From an uncultured Muribaculaceae bacterium (lineage in GTDB: Bacteria > Bacteroidota > Bacteroidia > Bacteroidales > Muribaculaceae): DNA of 32,312 bases. The translations under genes were made by a program, and so were the position numbers. Shown here piece after piece: positions 7,774 to 14,856 of the stretch. The stretch lies in the NCBI GenBank assembly GCA_910587185.1, contig CAJULY010000025.1, positions 1 to 32,312 on the forward strand, in the 5' to 3' direction. Below the pieces are notes generated by a model. That model ran no database searches, had not been told where the DNA came from, and saw only the letters and a program-made list of their open reading frames with translations. Positions within the stretch are counted from its first letter, which is position 1; each line of letters starts with the position of its first letter.

Positions 7774-8856
7774 ATGAAATCAATAGCTTTCATTACCCTT
7801 GCTTTAGCAGCCTCCTTCACCGGCGAGGCACAGACCACCCAGAAATTCTCCGCAGGGAAAGTCAACGAATACGGACTCAACTACACTTTGCCTAACACGG
7901 TCATTGACATCACTCTCGAAGCCGAAAAGACCGTCAGGACCCCCGGCGAATTCTTCCGTTACGCAAAAAAATATCTCGGAGAGGAACCGATCACGGCTCC
8001 ATCGACCTCATACGAACTGACATCCGTCGTGATCAATCCGCGCGCCGTGACCAACCCCGACGAGAGCTATCTCGTCCAGTTCAAGGCCGGTTCTACTCCT
8101 TTCATGATCCTTGACGAGAACAATTCTCCCTTGAGTGTAAACACCGAAAAGGTCATCGCTCTCGACCCCGTGACGCTTCCCGTTGCCAGAGCGGCCGAAC
8201 CGACCATTCTTGAATCCCCTGCCGCAAAACAGGCTGTGACCGCCGAGATGCTCCAGAGCCCCTCTTCGGCCAAAAGAGCCGAACTTGCCGCAGCGCGCAT
8301 ATATGAGCTTCGCGAGAACCGCTCCGAGATTCTGGCCGGAAGCGCTGAAAACATGCCGGCCGACGGTAAGGCCATGCAGCTCGTCCTTGACAATCTCGCA
8401 GCCCAGGAAGCTGCCTTGACGGCTATGTTTCTCGGAACAACGCAGACATCGACCGAAGTGACCACAGTCACCGTTACGCCCGGTAAGACAAACCCGCGAA
8501 AGGTCATCTCTCGCCTCTCGATGACCGACGGCTTCGTCGGTCCCGACGATCTCTCCGGTGTCCCCGTCTATTTCGACCTGGCTGTCACAGAGCAGGGCAA
8601 GCTCCCCGTCAACGAGAAAGGCGAGGAAAAACGCTTCCCTAAAGGCGGTCTGGCCTACCGTATTCCCGGCAAAGCCAACGTGAAAGTCACCTACGACGGA
8701 AAGGAACGCGCCGCCCGCGACATCGACGTGGCGCAGTATGGCGTTGTCTTCGGTCTCGACCCCTCGCTTTTCACCGACAAGAAAGCCCCCTCTTTCGTCA
8801 CTTTCTCTCCTCTGACGGGTGCCGTTGTCGAAATAGGCCCTGCTGACGCACGATAA
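7774..8856 (+). CDS. DUF4831 family protein, exported
   Basis: A 360-residue protein of the Bacteroidetes family DUF4831, whose function is unknown. The first 19 residues form a signal peptide ending AASFTGEAQ, so it is exported. The conserved N-terminal block YGLNYTLPNTVIDITLEAEK (about 34-53) and the LGEEPI region lead into a mostly beta/alpha body. The middle (about 165-215) is Ala/Glu-rich and probably helical. It starts 4 bp after nnr. The tight pairing suggests a common transcript, but an exported protein is unlikely to share Nnr's cytosolic chemistry. Family assignment is from recognisable sequence pattern. No catalytic motif is visible. Confidence 0.8.
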   Translation: MKSIAFITLALAASFTGEAQTTQKFSAGKVNEYGLNYTLPNTVIDITLEAEKTVRTPGEFFRYAKKYLGEEPITAPSTSYELTSVVINPRAVTNPDESYLVQFKAGSTPFMILDENNSPLSVNTEKVIALDPVTLPVARAAEPTILESPAAKQAVTAEMLQSPSSAKRAELAAARIYELRENRSEILAGSAENMPADGKAMQLVLDNLAAQEAALTAMFLGTTQTSTEVTTVTVTPGKTNPRKVISRLSMTDGFVGPDDLSGVPVYFDLAVTEQGKLPVNEKGEEKRFPKGGLAYRIPGKANVKVTYDGKERAARDIDVAQYGVVFGLDPSLFTDKKAPSFVTFSPLTGAVVEIGPADAR

Positions 8857-8866
8857 AAAATTTTTT

Positions 8867-8909
8867 GCGACTTTTTCGGATTCACGTGTAACTAATCCGG
8901 GAAAGTCGC
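8867..8909 (+). terminator. strong 16-bp hairpin after the nnr-DUF4831 unit
   Basis: GCGACTTTTTCGGATT (8867-8882) pairs along its whole length with AATCCGGGAAAGTCGC (8894-8909), including two G-T wobble positions, around an 11-base loop. It begins 10 bases after the DUF4831 stop, and A6T6 precedes it. The following bases TCTATTATATTAT are only moderately T-rich. It is best read as the terminator of nnr-DUF4831, but it could also be a leader structure for the peptidase gene. Confidence 0.5.
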
Positions 8910-8920
8910 GTCTATTATAT

Positions 8921-8944
8921 TATGGAGCCATACCCGGCTCCGTG
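8921..8944 (+). repeat. second hairpin in the M16 peptidase leader
   Basis: GGAGCC at 8924-8929 pairs with GGCTCC at 8936-8941. Wobble and A-T pairs extend the stem to 8921 and 8944. The loop is 6 bases. It follows the 16-bp hairpin by 11 bases and ends 40 bases before the peptidase ATG. There is no T-run, so it is not a standard terminator. Confidence 0.4.
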
Positions 8945-8984
8945 CTCTGACAAACGACAACATTATTAATCAATCTTTATCCAC

Positions 8985-11813
8985 ATGAAGAAATTCGCAA
9001 GATTTTTCTCGCTCATGATGATCGCTCTCATGCTGCTTCCTGCCGCCGCAGTGGCCCAGCAGATGCCGGCTATGGGACTCGATCCGGAGACCCGCATCGG
9101 GAAACTCCCCAACGGGCTGACCTACTACATCCGTCACAACGAATATCCCAAAGGTCAGGCCGATTTCTACATCGCCCAGAAAGTGGGATCCATCCTCGAA
9201 GAGGACAACCAGCGCGGTCTGGCCCACTTCCTTGAACACATGTGCTTCAACGGCACCACCCATTTCCCCGGAAAAGACCTGATCAACTATCTCGAATCCA
9301 TCGGTGTGAAATTCGGCGCGAATCTAAACGCCGCCACCGGCATGGAGCAGACAATCTACAACATCACCAACGTTCCTACCGCCCGCACCGGCGCTCAGGA
9401 CTCCTGCCTGCTAATCCTTCACGACTGGGCCAACGACCTTCTTCTCGAACCGGCCGAAATCGACGCCGAACGCAAGGTCATCCACGAGGAATGGCGCCGT
9501 TCCATGACCGGCGAGATGCGTATCCTCGAGAAGCTGCTCCCCGTCATCTACCCCAACAGCCGCTACGGTGTCCGTCTGCCTATCGGAACAATGGAAGTCG
9601 TTGACAACTTCCCCTATCAGGCTCTCCGCGATTACTATGAGACATGGTATCGTCCCGACCAGCAGGGAATCATCGTTGTCGGCGACATCGACGTTGACCG
9701 CATCGAAGGCAAGATCAAGGAACTTTTCTCCGACATCGAGATGCCCGAGAATCCCAAGGTACGCACAACCTTCCCCATCGATGACAACAAGGGTACAATC
9801 TATGCCATTGGCCACGACCCCGAGCAGACACGCTCAATCGTGCAACTGATGATAAAGACCGACCCGATGCCCCGCGAAATGCGCAACACAATGGCGTTCT
9901 ACGTGCAGAACTACATCACACGCATGATCTCCATGATGTACGGCACCCGTCTCGATGAAATCTCGTCAAAACCCGACGCTCCCTTCGCCGCTGCCGGAAT
10001 CTATTACGGCAACTTCTTCTGGGCCGACACCAAGGACGCTATTTCCGTCGGTGTAATTCCCAAGAAAACCGAAGAAATGCCCCAGGCACTCGCCGCCGCT
10101 TACCGCGAACTGCTCCGTGGCTCACGCAATGGTTTCACAGTGACCGAATTCGAACGCGCCAAAGCCGAATATCTCTCAGGCTACGAACGCGCCTACAACA
10201 ACCGCAACCAGCGTCAGAACTCAACCTTCGTCAACGCCTGCCTCCAGAACTTCATGGAGAACGAGCCTATGCCCACTCCCGAGGAAACATACGAGACCGT
10301 GAAGCAGATCGCCGCTATGATTCCTCTCGAAGCGATCAACCAGACCATCAAGGGCCTTGTGACCGATGACAACCGTGTGCTTCTCGCCATGATGCCCGAC
10401 AACAAGGAAGGTGTCTATCCCACCGAACAGCAGTTTGCCGACGCGCTCGCAGCTGTTGACAAGGAAGAGATCGAAGCTTACAAGGAAGTGGTCAAGGCCG
10501 AGCCTCTGATCGAGAAACTTCCCGCTGCCGGAAAAATCGTCAAGGAAGAGAAACTCGCCCAGTGGGACGCTACCGAGTGGACCCTCAGTAACGGCGCGAA
10601 AGTTATCGTAAAACCCACCAAATATAAGGATGACGAGATTCTGATGAACGCCATCGCTCTTGGCGGGACCGAAAAGATCTCCGATTCCAAGCTGAAGAGC
10701 CTTATGTTCCTCGATGAAGCTCTGTCGCAGTGCGGCCTCGGCACATATTCCAACTCCGATCTCCGCAAATATCTCTCGGGCAAGCAGGTGTCTGTCCATC
10801 CGTCGCTCGGAGTGTATCTGCGTTCGGTTTCCGGCAATTCGACCGTCAAGGACCTCGAGACAATGATGGAACTCATCTACATGTCCTTCACAAATGTCAA
10901 CTTCACCCCTGAAGAATTCGAAGCGCTCCAGAACACCGTGGTATCTCTCATCGAGAAGCAGGAGAAGAACCCCCAGTTCATCTTCCAGACCAAGATGCTT
11001 GAATCGCTCTACACTTCTCCCCGCCAGCGCATGCTGACCGTCGAGGACATCAAGGGCGCCGACCGCAACGAGATCATCGAGATTGCCCGTCAGATGACCG
11101 CCAACGCCGCCGACTACACATTCACCTTCGTCGGCAACGTCGATCCCGCCACCCTGCGTCCTCTTGTCGAGAAATATATCGCCTGTCTGCCCGGCGATCC
11201 CAAGACCGCAACCCGCAAGATAACAGCTTACGACAAGCAGTATCAGCAGAAACCTGGCAAGGGAGTGGATACCTTCACAGCCCCGATGGAAACGCCCCAG
11301 ACCTGGTGCTGGATCTCGGAAGTCGCTTCTGTCCCCTACACCATGAAGAACGGTCAGCTCACTTCGGTTGCTTCACAGATTCTCTCGAAACGTCTGATCG
11401 ACATTGTCCGCGAGAAAGAGGGAGCCGTTTATTCCATCTCCGCCCAGGGTCAGTTCAACCGCATCGATCCGCAGAATGTCACCATCCTCTCAGCCTTCCC
11501 CATGAAGCCTGAAATGAAGGATAAAGTCCTTGACATCATCGCCGCACAGATCGACGACATGACCCGCAACATCGATCAGGCCGAACTTGACAAAGTCAAG
11601 GAATACATGGTCAAGAACTACAAGGAAAGCCGCGAAAAGAACGGCGGATGGCTCAACGCCATCAGCGGCTGGAACATGAACGGTGTTGACACATTCAACG
11701 GCAACGAGGCTTCGATCAACGCCATCACCGTCGATGACGTCAAGAACTTCATGAAGCAGATCAACGGCCAGAACAACTACCGCGTTGTCATTCTCGATCC
11801 TGCTGCTAAATAA
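8985..11813 (+). CDS. M16 family zinc metallopeptidase, exported
   Basis: A two-domain, pitrilysin/insulinase-type peptidase of 942 residues with a signal peptide (1 to about 24, ending AAAVAQ), so it is periplasmic or outer-membrane associated. The inverted zinc motif HFLEH is at 81-85. E162, in the segment ERKVIHEEW, lies 77 residues beyond H85, where the third zinc ligand is expected. The first M16 half covers about 38-500. The second half (about 520-940) begins KLAQWDATEWTLSNGAKVIV and lacks the HxxEH motif, as is usual for the inactive half. It probably degrades peptides. Its substrate is unknown. The 128-bp upstream gap holds two hairpins, and a terminator follows. It appears to be transcribed as a single gene. 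Confidence 0.95.
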   Translation: MKKFARFFSLMMIALMLLPAAAVAQQMPAMGLDPETRIGKLPNGLTYYIRHNEYPKGQADFYIAQKVGSILEEDNQRGLAHFLEHMCFNGTTHFPGKDLINYLESIGVKFGANLNAATGMEQTIYNITNVPTARTGAQDSCLLILHDWANDLLLEPAEIDAERKVIHEEWRRSMTGEMRILEKLLPVIYPNSRYGVRLPIGTMEVVDNFPYQALRDYYETWYRPDQQGIIVVGDIDVDRIEGKIKELFSDIEMPENPKVRTTFPIDDNKGTIYAIGHDPEQTRSIVQLMIKTDPMPREMRNTMAFYVQNYITRMISMMYGTRLDEISSKPDAPFAAAGIYYGNFFWADTKDAISVGVIPKKTEEMPQALAAAYRELLRGSRNGFTVTEFERAKAEYLSGYERAYNNRNQRQNSTFVNACLQNFMENEPMPTPEETYETVKQIAAMIPLEAINQTIKGLVTDDNRVLLAMMPDNKEGVYPTEQQFADALAAVDKEEIEAYKEVVKAEPLIEKLPAAGKIVKEEKLAQWDATEWTLSNGAKVIVKPTKYKDDEILMNAIALGGTEKISDSKLKSLMFLDEALSQCGLGTYSNSDLRKYLSGKQVSVHPSLGVYLRSVSGNSTVKDLETMMELIYMSFTNVNFTPEEFEALQNTVVSLIEKQEKNPQFIFQTKMLESLYTSPRQRMLTVEDIKGADRNEIIEIARQMTANAADYTFTFVGNVDPATLRPLVEKYIACLPGDPKTATRKITAYDKQYQQKPGKGVDTFTAPMETPQTWCWISEVASVPYTMKNGQLTSVASQILSKRLIDIVREKEGAVYSISAQGQFNRIDPQNVTILSAFPMKPEMKDKVLDIIAAQIDDMTRNIDQAELDKVKEYMVKNYKESREKNGGWLNAISGWNMNGVDTFNGNEASINAITVDDVKNFMKQINGQNNYRVVILDPAAK

Positions 11814-11833
11814 TCTCCCATAAAGCCTTTTCA

Positions 11834-11870
11834 GAAGCGCGGGGCCTCCGGGTCTCGCGCTTCCTTTTTA
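11834..11870 (+). terminator. terminator of the M16 peptidase gene
   Basis: GAAGCGCG (11834-11841) pairs exactly with CGCGCTTC (11856-11863), followed by CTTTTTA. It lies about 20 bases after the stop at 11813. This is a standard intrinsic terminator with a 14-base loop. Confidence 0.75.
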
Positions 11871-11898
11871 CGTTATGGATTTCAGGCTCCTCGCCATG

Positions 11899-11920
11899 AT
11901 TATGGAAATTTTTCCGTAAT
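11899..11920. promoter_or_regulatory. 22-bp inverted repeat next to a promoter (possible operator)
   Basis: ATTATGGAAA and TTTCCGTAAT flank a central TT. They are mirror images except for one T/G position. The repeat ends 3 bases before the -33 TTTG at 11924. That is the position of an activator site, or of a repressor site overlapping the polymerase footprint. Confidence 0.45.
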
Positions 11921-11923
11921 TAG

Positions 11924-11954
11924 TTTGTCTTATTGCGATATGTTTGTAACTTTG
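11924..11954 (+). promoter_or_regulatory. consensus Bacteroides promoter of the MetE-like gene
   Basis: TTTG at 11924-11927, a 19-base spacer, then TAACTTTG at 11947-11954. This is an exact fit to the TTTG / TAnnTTTG consensus. The start codon at 11981 is 26 bases downstream of the -7 box, so the leader is short. Confidence 0.8.
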
Positions 11955-11980
11955 CAACCGTATTTTAAAATAAACCGATT

Positions 11981-13075
11981 ATGAAAGTGGATTTTGTAGG
12001 CAGCTTCCTCGCTCCAATAGATTTTTTCGAGAAACGTGAAAATTATTTCCATGGAGAGATCGACCGCGAGACATTCGAACGTCTCGCCGACAAAGCTATA
12101 GCCGGTCTGGTTGACGACGAACTCAAGGCGGGACTGACCGAAGTCTCCTCCGGCGAGTTCCGCCGCAAGTCATGGGACAAGGATTTCTTCTTCGGCCTCG
12201 ATGGAATCACCGTGGAGCGTCTGGAAAGCGGACATCTCTACACGGAAGAAAACGTTCTGACTGACCTGATGCGTATAACCGGACGCATAGGCTACAATCC
12301 GGAACACCCCTTCTTCTCCGATTTCGAATTCCTTAAGGAGACAACCGCAGGGCGTGCGGTCTGCCGCCAGACAATCCCATCGCCCGCAGAGCTCTACATG
12401 CGTATTCTGATGATGACCGACGGACACCCCGAACGCATCTATCCCTCGCCCGAAACACTTCTTGACGATATAGCCGAAGCATACAACCGCACGATCCGAC
12501 GCTTCTATGAACTCGGATGCCGCAGCCTGCAGCTCGACGACACCGTCTGCGGCCGCCTCTCCGACGACTCTTTCATGAAAGAACTTCTTCAGGGCGGCAT
12601 CGACCCGATAGCTCTTCAAGGTGACATTCTCGCGCTCTTCAACAAATCGGTCGATGGAATTTCCGCCGACATGGAGCTGTCCGTCTATCTCTCGGCCGGA
12701 GACACGGTTGTCCCGCAGTGGCATGCCGTAGAGTCACCCGACAACTTCATGCCTCGGCTCCTCTCCTCGCTCAACGTGAGCCGTTTCTACATGCCGTTCA
12801 ACACCGGAGCGCCCGAATCCGTTGAAATCGTGAAATATATCCCTGCCGGCAAGAAACTCGTCATGGGCGTTGTGGACGCACACAGCCCCTTCCCCGACAA
12901 CCACACCCTGCTGATGGCAACCATCTCCGAAGCGCTCCTTTACATCTCGCCCGACAAGGTATTCATCTCGCCGAAAACCGGCTTCAAGGTGTCATCTTTC
13001 GACCGCCGAGGCCTGACCTACGAAGACCAGTGGCACAAGCTCGGAATGCTTTCCGAGCTCGCCGCCTCATTCTGA
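11981..13075 (+). CDS. MetE/YxjG-like methyltransferase-fold protein lacking zinc ligands
   Basis: A 364-residue protein related to the C-terminal catalytic half of cobalamin-independent methionine synthase and to YxjG/YxjH-type proteins (a UROD/MetE TIM barrel). The N-terminal DFVGSFLAP (4-12), the GEFRR block (58-62), GCRSLQLDDT (179-188), MGVVDAHSP (295-303) and the final FISPKTGFKV (328-337) follow the family order. True methionine synthases bind zinc through His-x-Cys and a later Cys in a DCG segment. Here the first site reads VYLSAGD (235-241) and the DCG position reads KTG. The only cysteines are C128, C180 and C190. It is therefore unlikely to be an ordinary methionine synthase and may act on another substrate or be non-catalytic. 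It is a single gene with a consensus promoter and adjacent inverted repeat. It converges on the sialidase gene with a 9-bp gap. Confidence 0.85.
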   Translation: MKVDFVGSFLAPIDFFEKRENYFHGEIDRETFERLADKAIAGLVDDELKAGLTEVSSGEFRRKSWDKDFFFGLDGITVERLESGHLYTEENVLTDLMRITGRIGYNPEHPFFSDFEFLKETTAGRAVCRQTIPSPAELYMRILMMTDGHPERIYPSPETLLDDIAEAYNRTIRRFYELGCRSLQLDDTVCGRLSDDSFMKELLQGGIDPIALQGDILALFNKSVDGISADMELSVYLSAGDTVVPQWHAVESPDNFMPRLLSSLNVSRFYMPFNTGAPESVEIVKYIPAGKKLVMGVVDAHSPFPDNHTLLMATISEALLYISPDKVFISPKTGFKVSSFDRRGLTYEDQWHKLGMLSELAASF

Positions 13076-13084
13076 TCCGAATTG

Positions 13085-14785
13085 CTATTCAACCGCTTTG
13101 GCCCTGACCTCCTCCACGTAAATGCCCTGAGAGGTCGCCGGGGCCGGAAGCGCTATGAAATGCACGTAGCTTATGCCGTCGAGACTCGCGTTCTGCAGCG
13201 GCAGCCGCTGACGGCGCAGTTTTCCGTCAACCCTGACGCGCGCGCCTTTATCTTTCGGAGAGTCCAGATTCCACTCGACTGTCACGCTGTGCCACGCGTC
13301 GTCCTTGATGCCGAGCTGCTTGCGGTCAAGCGGCAGACGATACATCGACTCATAGCATGACACCGAATCCGACGGATTGAACCACCGGTCGTTAAGCACC
13401 AGCTCTACATTCTCCGACCCTTCGGGAATGCGGACACTCGCCGTAAACGCTCCGCGTTTCATGGCCGGGAAATTCCACACCGCTCCACGCACGTCGCTCA
13501 CGAGTCTGTCGTCCGGTTCATAGCGCAGGTGAAGCACATTTTTCCCCGCCTTGTCGGGATGCGGCTCAAGCGCCACTCCGTCAGTGCGGTTATAGGAGCA
13601 ATGCCCTTTTATTCCTTTCAGATAATTGAACGTCGTCCAGTTGGCCAGTGAATCAGTGAAATCGTCTGACCGCTCCTTCTCGTAGAGCCAGTCGGCGTCA
13701 AACAGCATCATGGCGCGGTGAAGCGGATGCTGACCTATGGAAGCGAGTATCTTGCCCGGCGCCACCTCTACAAACTGAGCCTGGTGCATGCCGCGGTCTA
13801 TTCCCTTGCCGTTGAGGGCGTAATCCGAAGTGTTGCGCAACGGATCAAGGTTCAGCTCGCGGAAACCGGTCCACGTCTTGCCGTCATCGTCCGAAATAGC
13901 CACGTGGGTCACGTCGCGGTTCGTGAACACATCGTCCCATACGCCGTTGGCCGTAGCCATCTCCGGAAGCGGAGTGGTGTTGCACCAGAAGAAAATCAGG
14001 CGTCCGTCGGCCAGACGGCCGAGAGTGGGCATCGTTATGGTCCCGTAGAAGCGCGATGGCTGCGACTCGCTCCATGTCAGCCCTCCGTCGGTCGAAAAAG
14101 CCTCGTAGTGGCGGTCCTGCGACGTGCGCATGATCATCCATAGGCGCCCGTCGTTAAGCTCTATGACCGTAGGCTCCACGGCCCCGTGGTTCCAGCGGAT
14201 TCCCTGGTGGAAACCGCCCCCCTTGTGGTCGGGCGATGTGACCGTATTCGATCGTTTCCAGGTCAGGCCGTCGTCATCCGAAACGTATGTATAGCAACCC
14301 TTCGGATTGGTGCCTCCGTGAGCCGCCACCACTATTCGTTTGCCGTCGCGTATGAAAACCGGCGGCTTTATCATTATCGAAGGTAGATCCGACACTTTCG
14401 TTACCGTTCGGTCGCCGTCGATGCCGCCTTTCGTGCGGATGCAATAGACGCCCGGCTTACCCATGTTGGTCAGGCGGATATATTCGCCGCTCACCGGGCT
14501 GCGGCGGTCGCCGTAAGGCATGTCGCGGCCATATTTGACCGTGCGCCAGGTCAGTCCGCTGTCGGCGCTCGACAGATAGACCGAGCCGGGGACGGCCTGT
14601 TCGCCATAGTTATAGTGGCGTATCTCGCCGTTCTCGAGCATCGAAAGTCCAATATAGGCATCGGATGGAGGAGTGGCCACCTTTACGGGCGCCCACACCG
14701 AGTCAAGCGTGGAGGGAACATGTTTCGCCGCTGTGGCCCCGGAGAGAAGGCCGGGCATAAGCGCAAGTAGAGTCAGTCGTTTCAT
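13085..14785 (-). CDS. secreted sialidase-fold (Asp-box) protein, possible exo-sialidase
   Basis: A 566-residue protein with a signal peptide (1 to about 20, MKRLTLLALMPGLL...ATAA). Four Asp boxes (S-x-D-x-G-x-T-W) lie at 73-80, 169-176, 231-238 and 298-305, marking a six-bladed sialidase/BNR propeller (about 25-370). The segment VEPTVIEL...DGRLWMIMRT (203-221) is typical of bacterial sialidase-like hydrolases. A C-terminal beta-sandwich, LamG-like region follows (about 375-566). The FRIP motif of classical GH33 sialidases is not evident, so specificity for sialic acid is not certain. The start at 14785 is preferred over 14836 because a perfect promoter lies between them. It is downstream of, and parallel to, the fimbrial genes, which suggests a role at the host or mucin surface (inference). 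Confidence 0.85.
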   Translation of the reverse strand: MKRLTLLALMPGLLSGATAAKHVPSTLDSVWAPVKVATPPSDAYIGLSMLENGEIRHYNYGEQAVPGSVYLSSADSGLTWRTVKYGRDMPYGDRRSPVSGEYIRLTNMGKPGVYCIRTKGGIDGDRTVTKVSDLPSIMIKPPVFIRDGKRIVVAAHGGTNPKGCYTYVSDDDGLTWKRSNTVTSPDHKGGGFHQGIRWNHGAVEPTVIELNDGRLWMIMRTSQDRHYEAFSTDGGLTWSESQPSRFYGTITMPTLGRLADGRLIFFWCNTTPLPEMATANGVWDDVFTNRDVTHVAISDDDGKTWTGFRELNLDPLRNTSDYALNGKGIDRGMHQAQFVEVAPGKILASIGQHPLHRAMMLFDADWLYEKERSDDFTDSLANWTTFNYLKGIKGHCSYNRTDGVALEPHPDKAGKNVLHLRYEPDDRLVSDVRGAVWNFPAMKRGAFTASVRIPEGSENVELVLNDRWFNPSDSVSCYESMYRLPLDRKQLGIKDDAWHSVTVEWNLDSPKDKGARVRVDGKLRRQRLPLQNASLDGISYVHFIALPAPATSQGIYVEEVRAKAVE

Positions 14786-14806
14786 GATATTTCGGTTTGG
14801 TTTCTC

Positions 14807-14837
14807 CAAAGATAGCCATTTTAACCGAAATAACAAA
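14807..14837 (-). promoter_or_regulatory. consensus promoter of the sialidase-fold gene
   Basis: On the minus strand TTTG (14837-14834), 19 bases, then TATCTTTG (14814-14807). This is an exact fit to the Bacteroides consensus. The -7 box is 21 bases from the start at 14785. The promoter begins 20 bases beyond the stop of the large fimbrillin gene, so the sialidase can be expressed apart from the fimbriae. It also excludes translation from 14836. Confidence 0.8.
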
Positions 14838-14856
14838 AGAGTATCAGGTCCGATTA

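Noticed and set aside
14786..14836. Upstream start of the sialidase-fold protein
   Set aside because: A perfect promoter lies inside this stretch, and the start at 14785 gives a clean signal peptide.
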